Positions 26,525 to 35,512 of a stretch of DNA of 64,000 nucleotides are shown piece by piece (positions within the stretch are counted from its first letter, which is position 1; each line of letters starts with the position of its first letter). A program made the translations under genes and the position numbers. The notes under the pieces were generated by a model, which saw nothing but the letters and a program-made list of their open reading frames with translations, made no database searches and was not told the DNA's origin. This stretch comes from Curtobacterium sp. 9128 (lineage in GTDB: Bacteria > Actinomycetota > Actinomycetes > Actinomycetales > Microbacteriaceae): NCBI RefSeq assembly GCF_900086645.1, contig NZ_LT576451.1:3879502-3943501 (forward strand), given 5' to 3'.

Positions 26525-27880
26525 TCAGTGCGCGGAGCGCGCGGCCAGGCGCGTCACGGCCGCCACCGGGATGCCGACCCAGGTCGGGCGGTTCCGCGCC
26601 TCGTAGACCACCTCGTAGACGGCCTTGTCGATCTCGAAGGCGTCGAGGACCTCGCGGTGTGCGCGGAGGTCGACGCCGATGCCCCGTTCGTAGCCGTCGA
26701 GGAACGCTGCGCGGGCCTCGTGCGCCCACGCCCCGGCGTCGACGGGGTCGTCGTCGTGCGCGAGGGCTCCGGCGACGTAGTCGAACGAGCGCAGCATGCC
26801 GGCGACGTCACGGAGTGGCACGTCCGGCAGCGAACGCTCGTGGAGCGGTCGGAGCGGCTCGCCCTCGAAGTCGAGGAACACCCACCCGCGCGGCTCCGGC
26901 GCGGACAGGACCTGCCCGAGGTGCAGGTCCCCGTGGATCCGCTGGAGCGGCGGCCACGCGACGTCGGCGGCCCTCGCGTAGACCGCCCGGACGGCGTCGG
27001 CGTGTTCGGCGATCTCCGGCACCTCGGCGGCGGCGGCCTCGAGCCGGGCGTGCATGGTGTCGATCGCGGTCCGGATGCGGGCCGGGGTCGCGGCCTCGGT
27101 CGGCATCACGCCAGCGAGCGTCACGTGCACGTCGGCGAGCGCCGCACCGAGCCGGTCGGCTCCTGCCGCGAAGGAGTCTCCTCGGCGGGCGTCGTCGAGC
27201 GCCACCCGCCAGGCGTCGTCGAGGCCGGGGAGGAACTCCTGTGCGAAGGCCAGGTGGCCACTCGCCACACCGTCGGCGCGTCCGACGTCCGGCCACTCGC
27301 CGTGGAGGGCGCCGAAGACCTTCGGCACGCGTGACGAGCCCGCGGCCGAGAGTGCCTGCTGGGTCGTGACGTCGGGGTTGTCGCCGTGGTGCAGCACCCG
27401 GAACACCTTCACGATGACGGTGCCGCTGTGCTCGGTCTCGCAGATGATCGAGGTGTTCGACTGCTCGCCGCGGAGGACCCGGGCACTGCGGACGGGGCCG
27501 ACCGGGGTGAGGGACTCGGCGCCGGCGTCGATCTGCGCGAGGAGCCAGCGGGCGTAGGCGGGGTCGTGGGGGGCGTCGTAGGTCGTGGTCGCGTCCGGGG
27601 CTGCGCCCGGTGCGTCGGGGGCTGCGCCTGGCGCGTCGGCGCCTTCGGCGTCTGCCGTGTCGATGCGCGCGTGCTCCAGACCGGCCACCGCGTGCGCGTG
27701 CTCCGTCGTGGGCACCTGGTACAGCACGGCCCCGGTCCGGGCGTCGTCGATCACGAACCGGGTGGTGATCTGCGCCCCGTCGGTGGCGTCGTCGGTCCGG
27801 GCGATCGTCCGGAGGTTCGGCGTCCCGCCCTTCGCCGCGTACCAACGTTGGCGGGCCATCCACTGTGCGACGTCGCTCAT
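26525..27880 (-). CDS. maltokinase-type phosphotransferase
   Basis: Aminoglycoside-phosphotransferase-like kinase of the maltokinase (Mak/Pep2) family, which makes maltose-1-phosphate for the GlgE glucan route. 451 residues. N-cap start MARQRWYAAKGG, nucleotide lysine in VIVKVFRVLH, catalytic loop RIHGDLHLGQVL and metal motif FLDFEGEP. An Ala/Pro/Asp-rich insert (GADAPGAAPDAPGAAPDA) lies near residue 90. No treS or glgE is adjacent, so the partner genes must be elsewhere. ATG at 27880 lies 8 nt after a TAGCCT box. A trehalose- or glucosamine-kinase relative cannot be excluded. Confidence 0.82.
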   Translation of the reverse strand: MSDVAQWMARQRWYAAKGGTPNLRTIARTDDATDGAQITTRFVIDDARTGAVLYQVPTTEHAHAVAGLEHARIDTADAEGADAPGAAPDAPGAAPDATTTYDAPHDPAYARWLLAQIDAGAESLTPVGPVRSARVLRGEQSNTSIICETEHSGTVIVKVFRVLHHGDNPDVTTQQALSAAGSSRVPKVFGALHGEWPDVGRADGVASGHLAFAQEFLPGLDDAWRVALDDARRGDSFAAGADRLGAALADVHVTLAGVMPTEAATPARIRTAIDTMHARLEAAAAEVPEIAEHADAVRAVYARAADVAWPPLQRIHGDLHLGQVLSAPEPRGWVFLDFEGEPLRPLHERSLPDVPLRDVAGMLRSFDYVAGALAHDDDPVDAGAWAHEARAAFLDGYERGIGVDLRAHREVLDAFEIDKAVYEVVYEARNRPTWVGIPVAAVTRLAARSAH

Positions 27881-27888
27881 GCGTCAGG

Positions 27889-27894
27889 AGGCTA
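27889..27894 (-). promoter_or_regulatory. maltokinase -10 box (leaderless-type)
   Basis: TAGCCT on the minus strand, 8 nt before the ATG at 27880. Confidence 0.4.
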
Positions 27895-28009
27895 CGCGAG
27901 CGCTCGGTTCGCCGTCCCAGGTCCTCCACAACGCGCGACTTCGACAGGGGTGTCCACATGATGCGGATGCCGACGCACCGGTGCCGGTCCGCGGACGACA
28001 CTGGCGTGC

Positions 28010-29518
28010 ATGGAGACCTCGCCACCCGCCCCTGACCCTGACCCCGACACCGACACCGCCACCGCCGACGTCCTCGCCGACCCACGCCACACCTGGCGCA
28101 TCCCGGACGACCGACGACTGCCGGCGATCGACCCGTACTCGGACGCGGTGCACCGGACTCCCCCGGTCACCGTGCGCGAGACCCTCTGGGACACCGACGA
28201 CCGGGTGCTCGCGTTCGAGGGCGTCGAGCTCCTGCGCGCCGAGGACGGATCGCCCACCTGGAGCATCGACCGCGGCGACGGTCCGACTCCCGTCCCGGAC
28301 GACCTCGACCGTGCGACCGCGCCGTCGGCCGACGGTCCGGTGGTACCGCGCGACGTGGTGGAGGTGTTCCTCCGCGGTCGCACCGTCCGACCCGTCCGGG
28401 TCCGGGACACCACGACGACCCTGGTGGTGGTCCGCGGCAAGGACGGGAAGGTCCGCGTCGAGGTCGCCGACGTCCGCATCGACGAAGGCGACTCGGACAC
28501 CACGCTGGTGGCGAGTGGCCGGTGGTGGGCACTCACCGACGACGGGCATCCCGGCTCGATCGCACGCGCGGTCGAGCGAGCGCTGACGGACGCGGCGGAC
28601 GATCCCGGCCGGTCCGACCGCGGGCCGGTGCCGCGCCTGGCACCGGTCCGCCGTCCGGCAACCGCACGGGCGCACCTGCCGCATTCCGGGACCGCAGCGG
28701 CCTTCGTCCGGGAGACCCTCGTCGGGTTGCGGGCCGATCTCGTCGCCATCGACCCCCTGGTGCGTGCCGACGAGCGCGATGCGGTGCACGCGTTCCGCAA
28801 GGTCCTGCGCCGGACCCGCAGCGTGCTCGCGGCGTTCCGCGGCGCCCTCGACCGCGACGCCACCGAACCGCTCCGTGCCGCACTCGCGCAGATCGGTCGA
28901 ACGGCGGGGACGGCTCGCGACGCCGAGGTCCTGCGTGACCGGCTGCTCCGATCCGCGGCACGGACCGCGGCGGGCTACGTCGACGCCCGGACGCTCGATC
29001 GACTCGGTTCGCGGTTCGAGCACACCCGGGCGACGTCCGCAGCGGAACTCCGGCGGACCCTCCGGACGGCGGCGTGGTTCGACGCCCTCGGCGCCCTCGA
29101 CCGGTTGGTGGACTCCGCGCCGACGGGTGGGCACGCCCGCGATGACGCATCGGCCTTCGTGACCGCACGGATCGAACGGGAACGCGCGCGGCTGGCGAAG
29201 ACCCTCGACCGGAGCACGGGTGACCTCGTGTCCCTGCACGAGATCCGGAAGGCCGCGCGTCGGTTGCGGTACGCCCTGCAGGCCGCCGGCGGGCTCGCGG
29301 ACGTCGGGAAGCGGCGACTCGGACGACTCCGGCGGATCCAGGACACCCTGGGCGACGCACTCGACGCCGCACACGCCGCGGATGCGTACCGACTGGCTGC
29401 CGTGGATGCTGCGGCCGACGGCGAGGACACGTTCGGGTACGGGGCGCTGGCGACGTCCGAGCGCGCGGTGGTCGAGCAGCGGATCGCGGAGGGGCGTCGG
29501 CTCCTCGCGGGACTCTGA
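28010..29518 (+). CDS. CHAD domain protein with degenerate CYTH-like N terminus
   Basis: 502 residues. The C-terminal half (about 225-500) is a CHAD domain: two histidine helices, DAVHAFRKVLRRTRSVLAAF and SLHEIRKAARRLRYALQ, which in this family bind polyphosphate. The first about 200 residues look like a CYTH (triphosphate tunnel) domain with ETLWDTDDRVLAFEGVELLR, but the ExExK signature is missing, so catalysis is unlikely. ATG at 28010, 7 nt after GACACT. Role inferred: polyphosphate binding, not hydrolysis. Confidence 0.85.
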   Translation: METSPPAPDPDPDTDTATADVLADPRHTWRIPDDRRLPAIDPYSDAVHRTPPVTVRETLWDTDDRVLAFEGVELLRAEDGSPTWSIDRGDGPTPVPDDLDRATAPSADGPVVPRDVVEVFLRGRTVRPVRVRDTTTTLVVVRGKDGKVRVEVADVRIDEGDSDTTLVASGRWWALTDDGHPGSIARAVERALTDAADDPGRSDRGPVPRLAPVRRPATARAHLPHSGTAAAFVRETLVGLRADLVAIDPLVRADERDAVHAFRKVLRRTRSVLAAFRGALDRDATEPLRAALAQIGRTAGTARDAEVLRDRLLRSAARTAAGYVDARTLDRLGSRFEHTRATSAAELRRTLRTAAWFDALGALDRLVDSAPTGGHARDDASAFVTARIERERARLAKTLDRSTGDLVSLHEIRKAARRLRYALQAAGGLADVGKRRLGRLRRIQDTLGDALDAAHAADAYRLAAVDAAADGEDTFGYGALATSERAVVEQRIAEGRRLLAGL

Positions 29519-29553
29519 CCGGCCGCGGGTGCGGGCTCTGCGAAGATGAGCGA

Positions 29554-30009
29554 GTGCCGCACTACCTCGAGGACCTCGCCGCCGGACAGACCTTCACCAC
29601 CCCTGGTCGCACGATCACCGAGACGGACGTCATGTCGTTCGCCTCGTGGACGAACGACAACAACCAGGTGCACACCGACGTCGAGTTCGCCGCTCGGACG
29701 CGGTACGGCCAGCGTGTGGTGCACGGCATGCTCGGCGCGTCGCTCTGCCTCGGCCTGATCGCCCGCACCGGTGTCTTCGAGGGATCGGCCGTCGCGCTGC
29801 TCGGCATCGACCAGTGGCGGTTCACGGCCCCGGTGTTCATCGGGGACACCGTCACCTGCGAGGTCGAGATCCTCTCCACCCGGCTCACCAGCTCCGGCAA
29901 GACGGGGATCGTCGAGCGCACGGTCACGCTGCGGAACCAGCACGGCGAGGTCGTGCAGCAAGGTCGGATGGACGTCATGGTGCTGACGCGGGACGCAGCG
30001 ATCGGCTGA
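29554..30009 (+). CDS. MaoC-like hydratase/dehydratase
   Basis: 151-residue hot-dog fold. The catalytic Asp/His dyad motif is FASWTNDNNQVHTDVEFA and the closing GQRVVHGMLGASL helix follows. (R)-hydratase-type enoyl-CoA hydratases share this pattern; the substrate is unknown. GTG at 29554, 6 nt after GAAGAT, so probably leaderless. 35 nt after the CHAD gene. Confidence 0.85.
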   Translation: MPHYLEDLAAGQTFTTPGRTITETDVMSFASWTNDNNQVHTDVEFAARTRYGQRVVHGMLGASLCLGLIARTGVFEGSAVALLGIDQWRFTAPVFIGDTVTCEVEILSTRLTSSGKTGIVERTVTLRNQHGEVVQQGRMDVMVLTRDAAIG

Positions 30010-30049
30010 GCCGTCCCCGAACGGTCCCGGTAATCGGAGCGCGCCGGTT

Positions 30050-30061
30050 TACAACGATGTA
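30050..30061. promoter_or_regulatory. possible repressor operator before the GH2 gene
   Basis: TACA-ACGA-TGTA, a 4-bp inverted repeat with 4-nt spacer, 22 nt upstream of the GH2 start and overlapping a possible -10 (TAGGAC). Sugar-gene repressors often bind such sites. No regulator gene is adjacent. Confidence 0.3.
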
Positions 30062-30082
30062 GGACTGGTCCACCATGGAGGC

Positions 30083-31942
30083 ATGAGCACGCTCGACGGC
30101 ACCGTCGCCGCACCCAACAGCACTCCAGCGCCCGTCCTCCCGCTCGCCTCTCGGCAGGACGGCACGTACCCCCGCCCGCAGATGCTCCGCGAACAGTGGG
30201 CCGACCTCGACGGGACGTGGTCGTTCCGGAACGACGGCGACGACACCGCCTGGCGTGCTGGCTTCCCGGACGCCAGGGACATCGTCGTCCCGTTCCCGCC
30301 GGAGTCCGTCGCGTCCGGCATCGACGAGGCGGGCTTCCACCCGGTGGTCTGGTACTCCCGCACGATCACCCCGTCCGACCTCGAGGCCGCCGGGTACGGC
30401 ACGAGCAGCCCGCGACTCCTGCTGCACTTCGGCGCCGTCGACTACCGCGCCTCGGTCTGGATCGACGGCGCGTTCATCGGGTCCCACGAGGGCGGCCACA
30501 CGCCGTTCGGCTTCGACGTGACGGATGTCCTCACCGGGGACGCCGACGCCGCGCACACCCTGGTCGTCCGTGCCGAGGACGACCCGCACGACCTCACCCA
30601 GCCCCGCGGCAAGCAGGACTGGCACGAGGACCCGCACGCCATCTGGTACCGCCGGACCACCGGGATCTGGCAGACCGTCTGGCTCGAAGCCGTGCCGACC
30701 GCGTCGATCGAGTCTCTGCGCTGGACGAACGTCGACCACGAGACCCTCCGTCTGACCGTCCGGGTCGCCGGTGTCCGGGCCGGCGGCGACCGCATCCGCG
30801 TCGAGGCGTGGTGGGACGAGCGGGACGAGCACCTCGCGACGATCGAGGCGACGCTCGGCGACACCGCGGACGAGTTCGACGTGGTCGTACCGATCGCGCG
30901 GCAGTCGAACGGGCAGGCCGAGGACGAGCTGCACTGGACGCCGGAGACGCCCCGGCTGGTCGACGCCACGGTGACGCTGCTCGATCGCGCCGGCACCACG
31001 GTGGACACCGTGGCGAGCTACTTCGGCCTGCGGACGGTCGGCGTCGACGGCGGCGTGTTCGTGCTCAACGGCCGGAGCTACGACGTCCGCAGCGTCCTGA
31101 ACCAGGGCTACTGGCCGGACTCGCACATCGCCGCCCCGTCGCGAGCGGCCCTCCGGCGCGAGGTCGAGCTGATCAAGGAACTCGGCTTCAACGCCGCGCG
31201 CAACCACCAGAAGATCGAGGACCCGCGGTTCCTGTTCTGGGCGGACCGCCTCGGTCTGCTCGTGTGGGGCGAGGCACCCGGCGCGTACGCGTTCTCGCCG
31301 CGCGCCGTGCAGCGACTGATGCGGGAGTGGATGGACGCCGTCGAACGCGATGCGTCGCACCCGTCGATCGTGACCTGGGTACCGGCCAACGAGAGCTGGG
31401 GCGTCCAGCACATCAACACCGACCCGGCGCAGCAGGCATACGCCAGGTCGCTCGCCGACGTCACACGGGCACTCGACCCGACACGTCCGGTCATCTCGAA
31501 CGACGGTTGGGAGCACACCAACTCCGACATCATCACCATCCACGACTACGACGGGAACGGCGAGAGCCTCGCGCGTCGGTACGCGGACGACACCGCGCGC
31601 ACGGAGTTGTTCCACGGGATGGGTCCTGCGGACCGCTGGGTGCTCGTCGGCGGCGCCGAGGACCACGGTCAGCCGGTGATGCTGACCGAGTTCGGCGGCG
31701 TGAACTACCAGCCGGGTGCGCAGCGCGAGGACGGGTGGGGCTACACCTCGGCCTCGGACGGCGACGACTGGATCGTCCGCATCACCGCGCTGTACGACGC
31801 GATCCGCGCGAGCTCGTTCCTCGCCGGCTCCTGCTACACGCAGCTGACCGACACGATGCAGGAGACGAACGGGCTCTTGAACGCCGACCGCACCCCGAAG
31901 GTGCCGATCGAGCAGATCCGGCGGGCGGTGACGGGGCGCTAG
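30083..31942 (+). CDS. glycoside hydrolase family 2 protein (beta-galactosidase-like)
   Basis: 619 residues with the GH2 order: jelly-roll sugar-binding domain (about 35-190, WADLDGTWSF, VVWYSRTI), Ig-like domain, then TIM barrel. The acid/base glutamate is in VTWVPANESWGVQ and the nucleophile glutamate in PVMLTEFGGVNY. No signal peptide, so it is cytoplasmic. It is shorter than LacZ and lacks the C-terminal domains; specificity could be beta-galactosidase, beta-glucuronidase or beta-mannosidase. No sugar transporter is adjacent. Confidence 0.88.
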   Translation: MSTLDGTVAAPNSTPAPVLPLASRQDGTYPRPQMLREQWADLDGTWSFRNDGDDTAWRAGFPDARDIVVPFPPESVASGIDEAGFHPVVWYSRTITPSDLEAAGYGTSSPRLLLHFGAVDYRASVWIDGAFIGSHEGGHTPFGFDVTDVLTGDADAAHTLVVRAEDDPHDLTQPRGKQDWHEDPHAIWYRRTTGIWQTVWLEAVPTASIESLRWTNVDHETLRLTVRVAGVRAGGDRIRVEAWWDERDEHLATIEATLGDTADEFDVVVPIARQSNGQAEDELHWTPETPRLVDATVTLLDRAGTTVDTVASYFGLRTVGVDGGVFVLNGRSYDVRSVLNQGYWPDSHIAAPSRAALRREVELIKELGFNAARNHQKIEDPRFLFWADRLGLLVWGEAPGAYAFSPRAVQRLMREWMDAVERDASHPSIVTWVPANESWGVQHINTDPAQQAYARSLADVTRALDPTRPVISNDGWEHTNSDIITIHDYDGNGESLARRYADDTARTELFHGMGPADRWVLVGGAEDHGQPVMLTEFGGVNYQPGAQREDGWGYTSASDGDDWIVRITALYDAIRASSFLAGSCYTQLTDTMQETNGLLNADRTPKVPIEQIRRAVTGR

Positions 31943-32008
31943 CCGAGTTCTCCACAGTCACCGGTCTGCGGTCCCGGCCGCGGTGTCGGGTCTGGGAGGA
32001 TCGCCTCC

Positions 32009-33229
32009 GTGACCAACGTGGCGGAAGCGAGCCGGGCCTCCCGGCCGGTGCCGCGGTCCCTGCTGTCCGGGCCGCGCAGCGCGTGGAGCGCGCCGCTCGT
32101 GATCTGGGCGGGGTCTCGGATCCTGAGCACGCTGCTGCTCGCGACGATGTACGTCGTCGCGACGGCGAACGGGTGGGACTTCGCCTCGTACCGGAAGGAC
32201 CCGTCGTTCTTCACGTTCTCCGGATCATGGGACGCGTCGTTCTACCGGACCATCGCGGAGCACGGGTACCCGTCGACGCTGCCGACGGACGGCGACGGGC
32301 ACGTGCTCCCCAATCCGTGGGCGTTCCTGCCGGTGTTCCCCGCACTGGTGCGTGTCGTCATGTCCGTGACCGGTGGGTCGTTCTGGGTCGCGGGCGTGCT
32401 CGTCGCGACGGTCGCCGGTGCCGGGGCGTGCGTGCTGCTCTACCGTCTCGTCCTCGCCGTCGGGTGCGCGCACCGGGCGCGGTGGGCGACGGCATTGTTC
32501 GCGTTCGCGCCGACCGGGTTCCTGTTGCAGGTGGCGTACGCCGAGACCACGTTCCTGGTGCTGCTCTTCGGCGGGCTGCTCGCACTCGTGCACCGGCGCT
32601 ACTGGCTGGTCGCGGTGCTCGGGACGGTCGCCGCGTTCACGAAGCCCGGCGTCCTGGCCCTCGCCGTCGCGCTCGCCGTGCACCTCGTCGTCCGCTGGGT
32701 GGGGTTCGTCCGTCGGCGTGGCCCGTTCCCGTGGCGGGACCGGATCGCGATCGTCGTCGCGGGGCTCGTCGTCGCGGTGGCGGGACTGGCGTGGCCGGTG
32801 ATCGCGAGCGCGGTCACCGGTCGGCCGGACGCGTACCTCGACACCGAGTTGTCGTGGTGGGTCGGGTTCGTGGGACGCCAGCACTTCGCGCCGCTGACCC
32901 CGTGGTTCGTGATGGCGGGGCGGTGGCTCGGGCCGATCGGCATCGTGCTCGTCGTGCTCGTCCTCGTGGGCGCGCTCTGGTTCTTCCGGCGACGCGACGT
33001 GCGCGCGCTCGGGCCGGAGGCGCTTGGGTTCACGGCCTCGTACGCGCTCTACCTCGTCGCGGTGTTCCTGCCCCAGCAGAGTCTGCCGCGGTTGCTCATG
33101 CCGATGGCGCCCCTGCTCGGGTCGGACGTGTTCGTCCGGACGCGGCGGCGGGCGCTGACGTGGCTGGTCGTCGGCGTGTGCCTGCAGCCGGTCGCGATCG
33201 TGCTGCTCTGGTTCCTCGGGTACCCGTAG
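32009..33229 (+). CDS. PIG-V-like multi-pass membrane glycosyltransferase
   Basis: 406 residues with about 8-9 membrane segments. The first luminal loop contains SGSWDASFYRTIAEHGYPS, which resembles the WD..Y..IA..GY pattern of PIG-V and related GT-C mannosyltransferases that use polyprenyl-phosphate sugars. A second mark is KPGVLALAVALA and a late PRLLMPMAPLLG segment. GTG at 32009, 7 nt after GAGGAT, no ribosome-binding site. The transferred sugar is unknown. Confidence 0.72.
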   Translation: MTNVAEASRASRPVPRSLLSGPRSAWSAPLVIWAGSRILSTLLLATMYVVATANGWDFASYRKDPSFFTFSGSWDASFYRTIAEHGYPSTLPTDGDGHVLPNPWAFLPVFPALVRVVMSVTGGSFWVAGVLVATVAGAGACVLLYRLVLAVGCAHRARWATALFAFAPTGFLLQVAYAETTFLVLLFGGLLALVHRRYWLVAVLGTVAAFTKPGVLALAVALAVHLVVRWVGFVRRRGPFPWRDRIAIVVAGLVVAVAGLAWPVIASAVTGRPDAYLDTELSWWVGFVGRQHFAPLTPWFVMAGRWLGPIGIVLVVLVLVGALWFFRRRDVRALGPEALGFTASYALYLVAVFLPQQSLPRLLMPMAPLLGSDVFVRTRRRALTWLVVGVCLQPVAIVLLWFLGYP

Positions 33230-33261
33230 GGCTGGCGGCGGGCCGTGGTGCGGATCGCATT

Positions 33262-33323
33262 CGCACAACCGAAAGCACGCGGCACCACGGCGTCTCGTGG
33301 CGCGAGGTGACTTCGGTTGTGCG
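33262..33323. terminator. inverted repeat between convergent genes
   Basis: Twelve-bp perfect arms CGCACAACCGAA/TTCGGTTGTGCG (33262-33273, 33312-33323) enclosing a second CCACG/CGTGG hairpin. It lies between the ends of the PIG-V-like and amidase-domain genes; probably a bidirectional terminator. Confidence 0.55.
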
Positions 33324-33379
33324 GATGGCCCATCCGCCGGACCGACCGAGCGCCCGAGCCGCCCGCCCGACCCGCCAGC

Positions 33380-34408
33380 TCAGGCGTCGAACGTGTGGAA
33401 CCAGGCTGTGCCGCCGGGGTGCTGCACCGTGATCATCTCGTCGAGGTCGCGGTACGGGCCGTCCTGGTTGTGGCTCGCCGACTTGATGCGGATCGTGCCG
33501 TCCGGCTCCGTGAAGACCTCGGACACGATCGTCGTGTGGTCCGGGGAGTCGTTGTGGTTCCAGTCGAAGAACACGATGTCCCCGACCTTGACCTTGTCGC
33601 GCTCGTCGAGGGTCCGGCGCGTGAGCCCGAACGTCGCCGCGTTCGTCGACATCCACGGGTCCATCGCCGGGCAGTACGTCCACGTCGCGGAGTGCGAAGC
33701 GCCTGCGGAGCGGCTGTACCAGTCGTCGCGCTGCTCCCAGCCACGGGCGATCAGCGTCTGGCTGACGTAGTTCGCGCAGTCGCCACCGATCGGGTTCATG
33801 GTGCCGTACTCGGCGAGGTTGTAGTCCTTCCAGTACCGCATCGCGTACTCGAGCTGCCGGTCCACCGCGGTCAGCGCGGCGTAGGCGAGCGACGTGGTGG
33901 CGAGCGCCTTCGAGGCCTCGGGCGCCGGCGACGCGGTCGGCGTGGGCGTCGCGGTCGACGAGTCCTGCGTGGCTCCGGACTGACCGTCGTTCGCGGCACT
34001 GCCGTTGCCGTCGGAGCTCTGGTTCGCCGACGCGACGGGCGTCAGTTCCGAGTCGAACAGCGCGACGTCCGCGGATCCGGCCGTGTACATCGCCTGGTGC
34101 GGCGCCGTGAAGGTCACCTTCGTCGCGGTGGCCTGCACGTCGCGGGCGACGATGCCGCCCACGGTGACACCGCGGACCGCAGCGAGACCGCTGCCGGTCA
34201 CGGTCACCGTCACACCGCCGGCGAGGGGGACCTGCGCAGGCTCGAGCGCGGTCGCGGCGGGCGTGGCGGCCGGAGCACCGGACGCCGACGGGGACGACGA
34301 CGGACGGGCCCCGTCGTCGGACGACTTCGAGCACGCGGCGACGGCGAACCCGACTCCGGCGACACCGGCGAGGGACAGGAGCGAGCGGCGCGTGAACGAG
34401 GAAGCCAT
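33380..34408 (-). CDS. Tat-type lipoprotein with IPT-like and amidase_6-like domains
   Basis: 342 residues. The signal is FTRRSLLSLAGVAG with twin arginines, ending in lipobox VAAC, so it is likely exported folded and lipid-anchored. A TIG/IPT-like beta domain follows (about 60-125, GGVTVTVTGSGLAAVRGVTVGG), then a Ser/Thr/Pro linker. The C-terminal about 170 residues resemble the amidase_6 cysteine-peptidase-like domain: GGDCANYVSQTLIARGW (cysteine) and DHTTIVSEVF (histidine). A cell-wall or peptide substrate is inferred. Confidence 0.8.
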   Translation of the reverse strand: MASSFTRRSLLSLAGVAGVGFAVAACSKSSDDGARPSSSPSASGAPAATPAATALEPAQVPLAGGVTVTVTGSGLAAVRGVTVGGIVARDVQATATKVTFTAPHQAMYTAGSADVALFDSELTPVASANQSSDGNGSAANDGQSGATQDSSTATPTPTASPAPEASKALATTSLAYAALTAVDRQLEYAMRYWKDYNLAEYGTMNPIGGDCANYVSQTLIARGWEQRDDWYSRSAGASHSATWTYCPAMDPWMSTNAATFGLTRRTLDERDKVKVGDIVFFDWNHNDSPDHTTIVSEVFTEPDGTIRIKSASHNQDGPYRDLDEMITVQHPGGTAWFHTFDA

Positions 34409-34451
34409 GACGGGACCAGGCTACGTGATCCCGTCCGGGAACCGGCGGGAA

Positions 34452-34862
34452 TCAGCGACCGGTGATGTTCACCAGCCAGCTCACCCCGAACCGGTCGGTG
34501 AGCATCCCGAACTCGTCACCCCACGGCGCCTTGGTCAACGGTTCGATCACGGTGCCGCCCTCGGAGAGCCCGGTGAAGAAACGGCGCATGTCCTCGGCGT
34601 CGTCGCCGGACAGGGACACCGAGATGCTGCTGCCCGACGTGTACTCCATGCTGTTCGGGGTGTCGGCGCCCATGATCAGGTACCCGTTCGGCGTCTCGAG
34701 CTGGCCGTGCATGATCTTGTCCGCCTCGGCAGGGTCCTCGGAGGCGTGCATCTCCCCGAACGTGCTGAGCGTCAGCTCACCACCGAACACCGAGTGGTAG
34801 AACTCCATCGCGGCCCTGGCGGTGTCGCGGAAGCCGAGGTACGGGTTCAGTCGCGAGGTCAT
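34452..34862 (-). CDS. VOC-family PhnB-like protein
   Basis: 136 residues of the glyoxalase/bleomycin-resistance fold, PhnB subgroup: NPYLGFRDTARAAMEFYHSVFGGE at the start, and WGDEFGMLTDRFGVSWLVNI at the end. The start ATG at 34862 has AAGGAG 7 nt upstream; longer readings are rejected. Metal ligands are not complete as in true glyoxalase I, so enzyme activity is uncertain. Confidence 0.85.
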   Translation of the reverse strand: MTSRLNPYLGFRDTARAAMEFYHSVFGGELTLSTFGEMHASEDPAEADKIMHGQLETPNGYLIMGADTPNSMEYTSGSSISVSLSGDDAEDMRRFFTGLSEGGTVIEPLTKAPWGDEFGMLTDRFGVSWLVNITGR

Positions 34863-34980
34863 GATGGACTCCTTCGTCCGCCCGCGGCGGGCGTCGCGGC
34901 GCGCACGGTCATCGTGGCACCGGCCACACGGCCCCGCAACGATGGTTCCGTCCCGGCACCATCCACGCCAGACTGATGCC

Positions 34981-35364
34981 ATGCCCGAGAGCCACGACTT
35001 CTTCGCGTCCACCTCCCCCGACCAGGTCCGCGCGACGGTGCGCGAAGCGTTGGCGTCCGAGGGCTACACCGTCGAGGACGGCGAGCAGGGGTCGCTCCGC
35101 GCCAGCCGCGGCAAGCTCGGGCTGACGCTGCTCATCGGCGGACTCGCGAACGACCGGACGTTCCACACGACGCTCGCGGTGCAGATCATGGTGACGCAGG
35201 ATGGGCAGACCGTCGCGCGCCTGCTGCGCGGCTCGGGCAAGTCGGCGCTGAAGGGCGGCGCGATCGGTGTCTCGCGCGGCAACCGGGCGTTCGAGCAGGC
35301 AGCGAACGCGATCCACGGACGGCTCGCCGCCACGGGCGCGCTGACGGCCAGCGTCCCGAGCTGA
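34981..35364 (+). CDS. uncharacterised 127-aa protein
   Basis: Opens PESHDFFASTSPDQVRATVREAL and continues with an alpha/beta pattern (GYTVEDGEQGSLRASRG, TFHTTLAVQIMVTQDGQT). I recognise no family; lipid- or START-like small beta folds share such patterns. It has a glycine-rich GKSALKGGAIGVSRG stretch. ATG at 34981, 6 nt after CAGACT. Divergent from the PhnB-like gene and followed by a strong palindrome. Confidence 0.7.
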   Translation: MPESHDFFASTSPDQVRATVREALASEGYTVEDGEQGSLRASRGKLGLTLLIGGLANDRTFHTTLAVQIMVTQDGQTVARLLRGSGKSALKGGAIGVSRGNRAFEQAANAIHGRLAATGALTASVPS

Positions 35365-35387
35365 GTCATGTCCTCGACGTGACCCAG

Positions 35388-35439
35388 GTGACGGACGGGA
35401 GGCTCGTGGCGGTGTCGCCACGAGCCTCCCGTCCGTCAC
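35388..35439. terminator. GACGGGAGGC palindrome, copy 2 (24-bp perfect stem)
   Basis: Perfect 24-bp arms 35388-35411 and 35416-35439 with a GTGT loop, 23 nt after the stop of the 127-aa gene. Best preserved copy of the dispersed element. Confidence 0.8.
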
Positions 35440-35512
35440 GATCCAGTCTCGAGCCGATCTCGATTCCGCAACCACGTCCCGCCGCCCGCCCGCGATCCGT
35501 CAGGATCGGCAC

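Noticed and set aside
27585..27660. Short GCGTCGGGGGCTGCGCC repeats as a possible CRISPR-like array
   Set aside because: They are an in-frame Ala/Pro/Asp insertion in the maltokinase gene, with no spacers.
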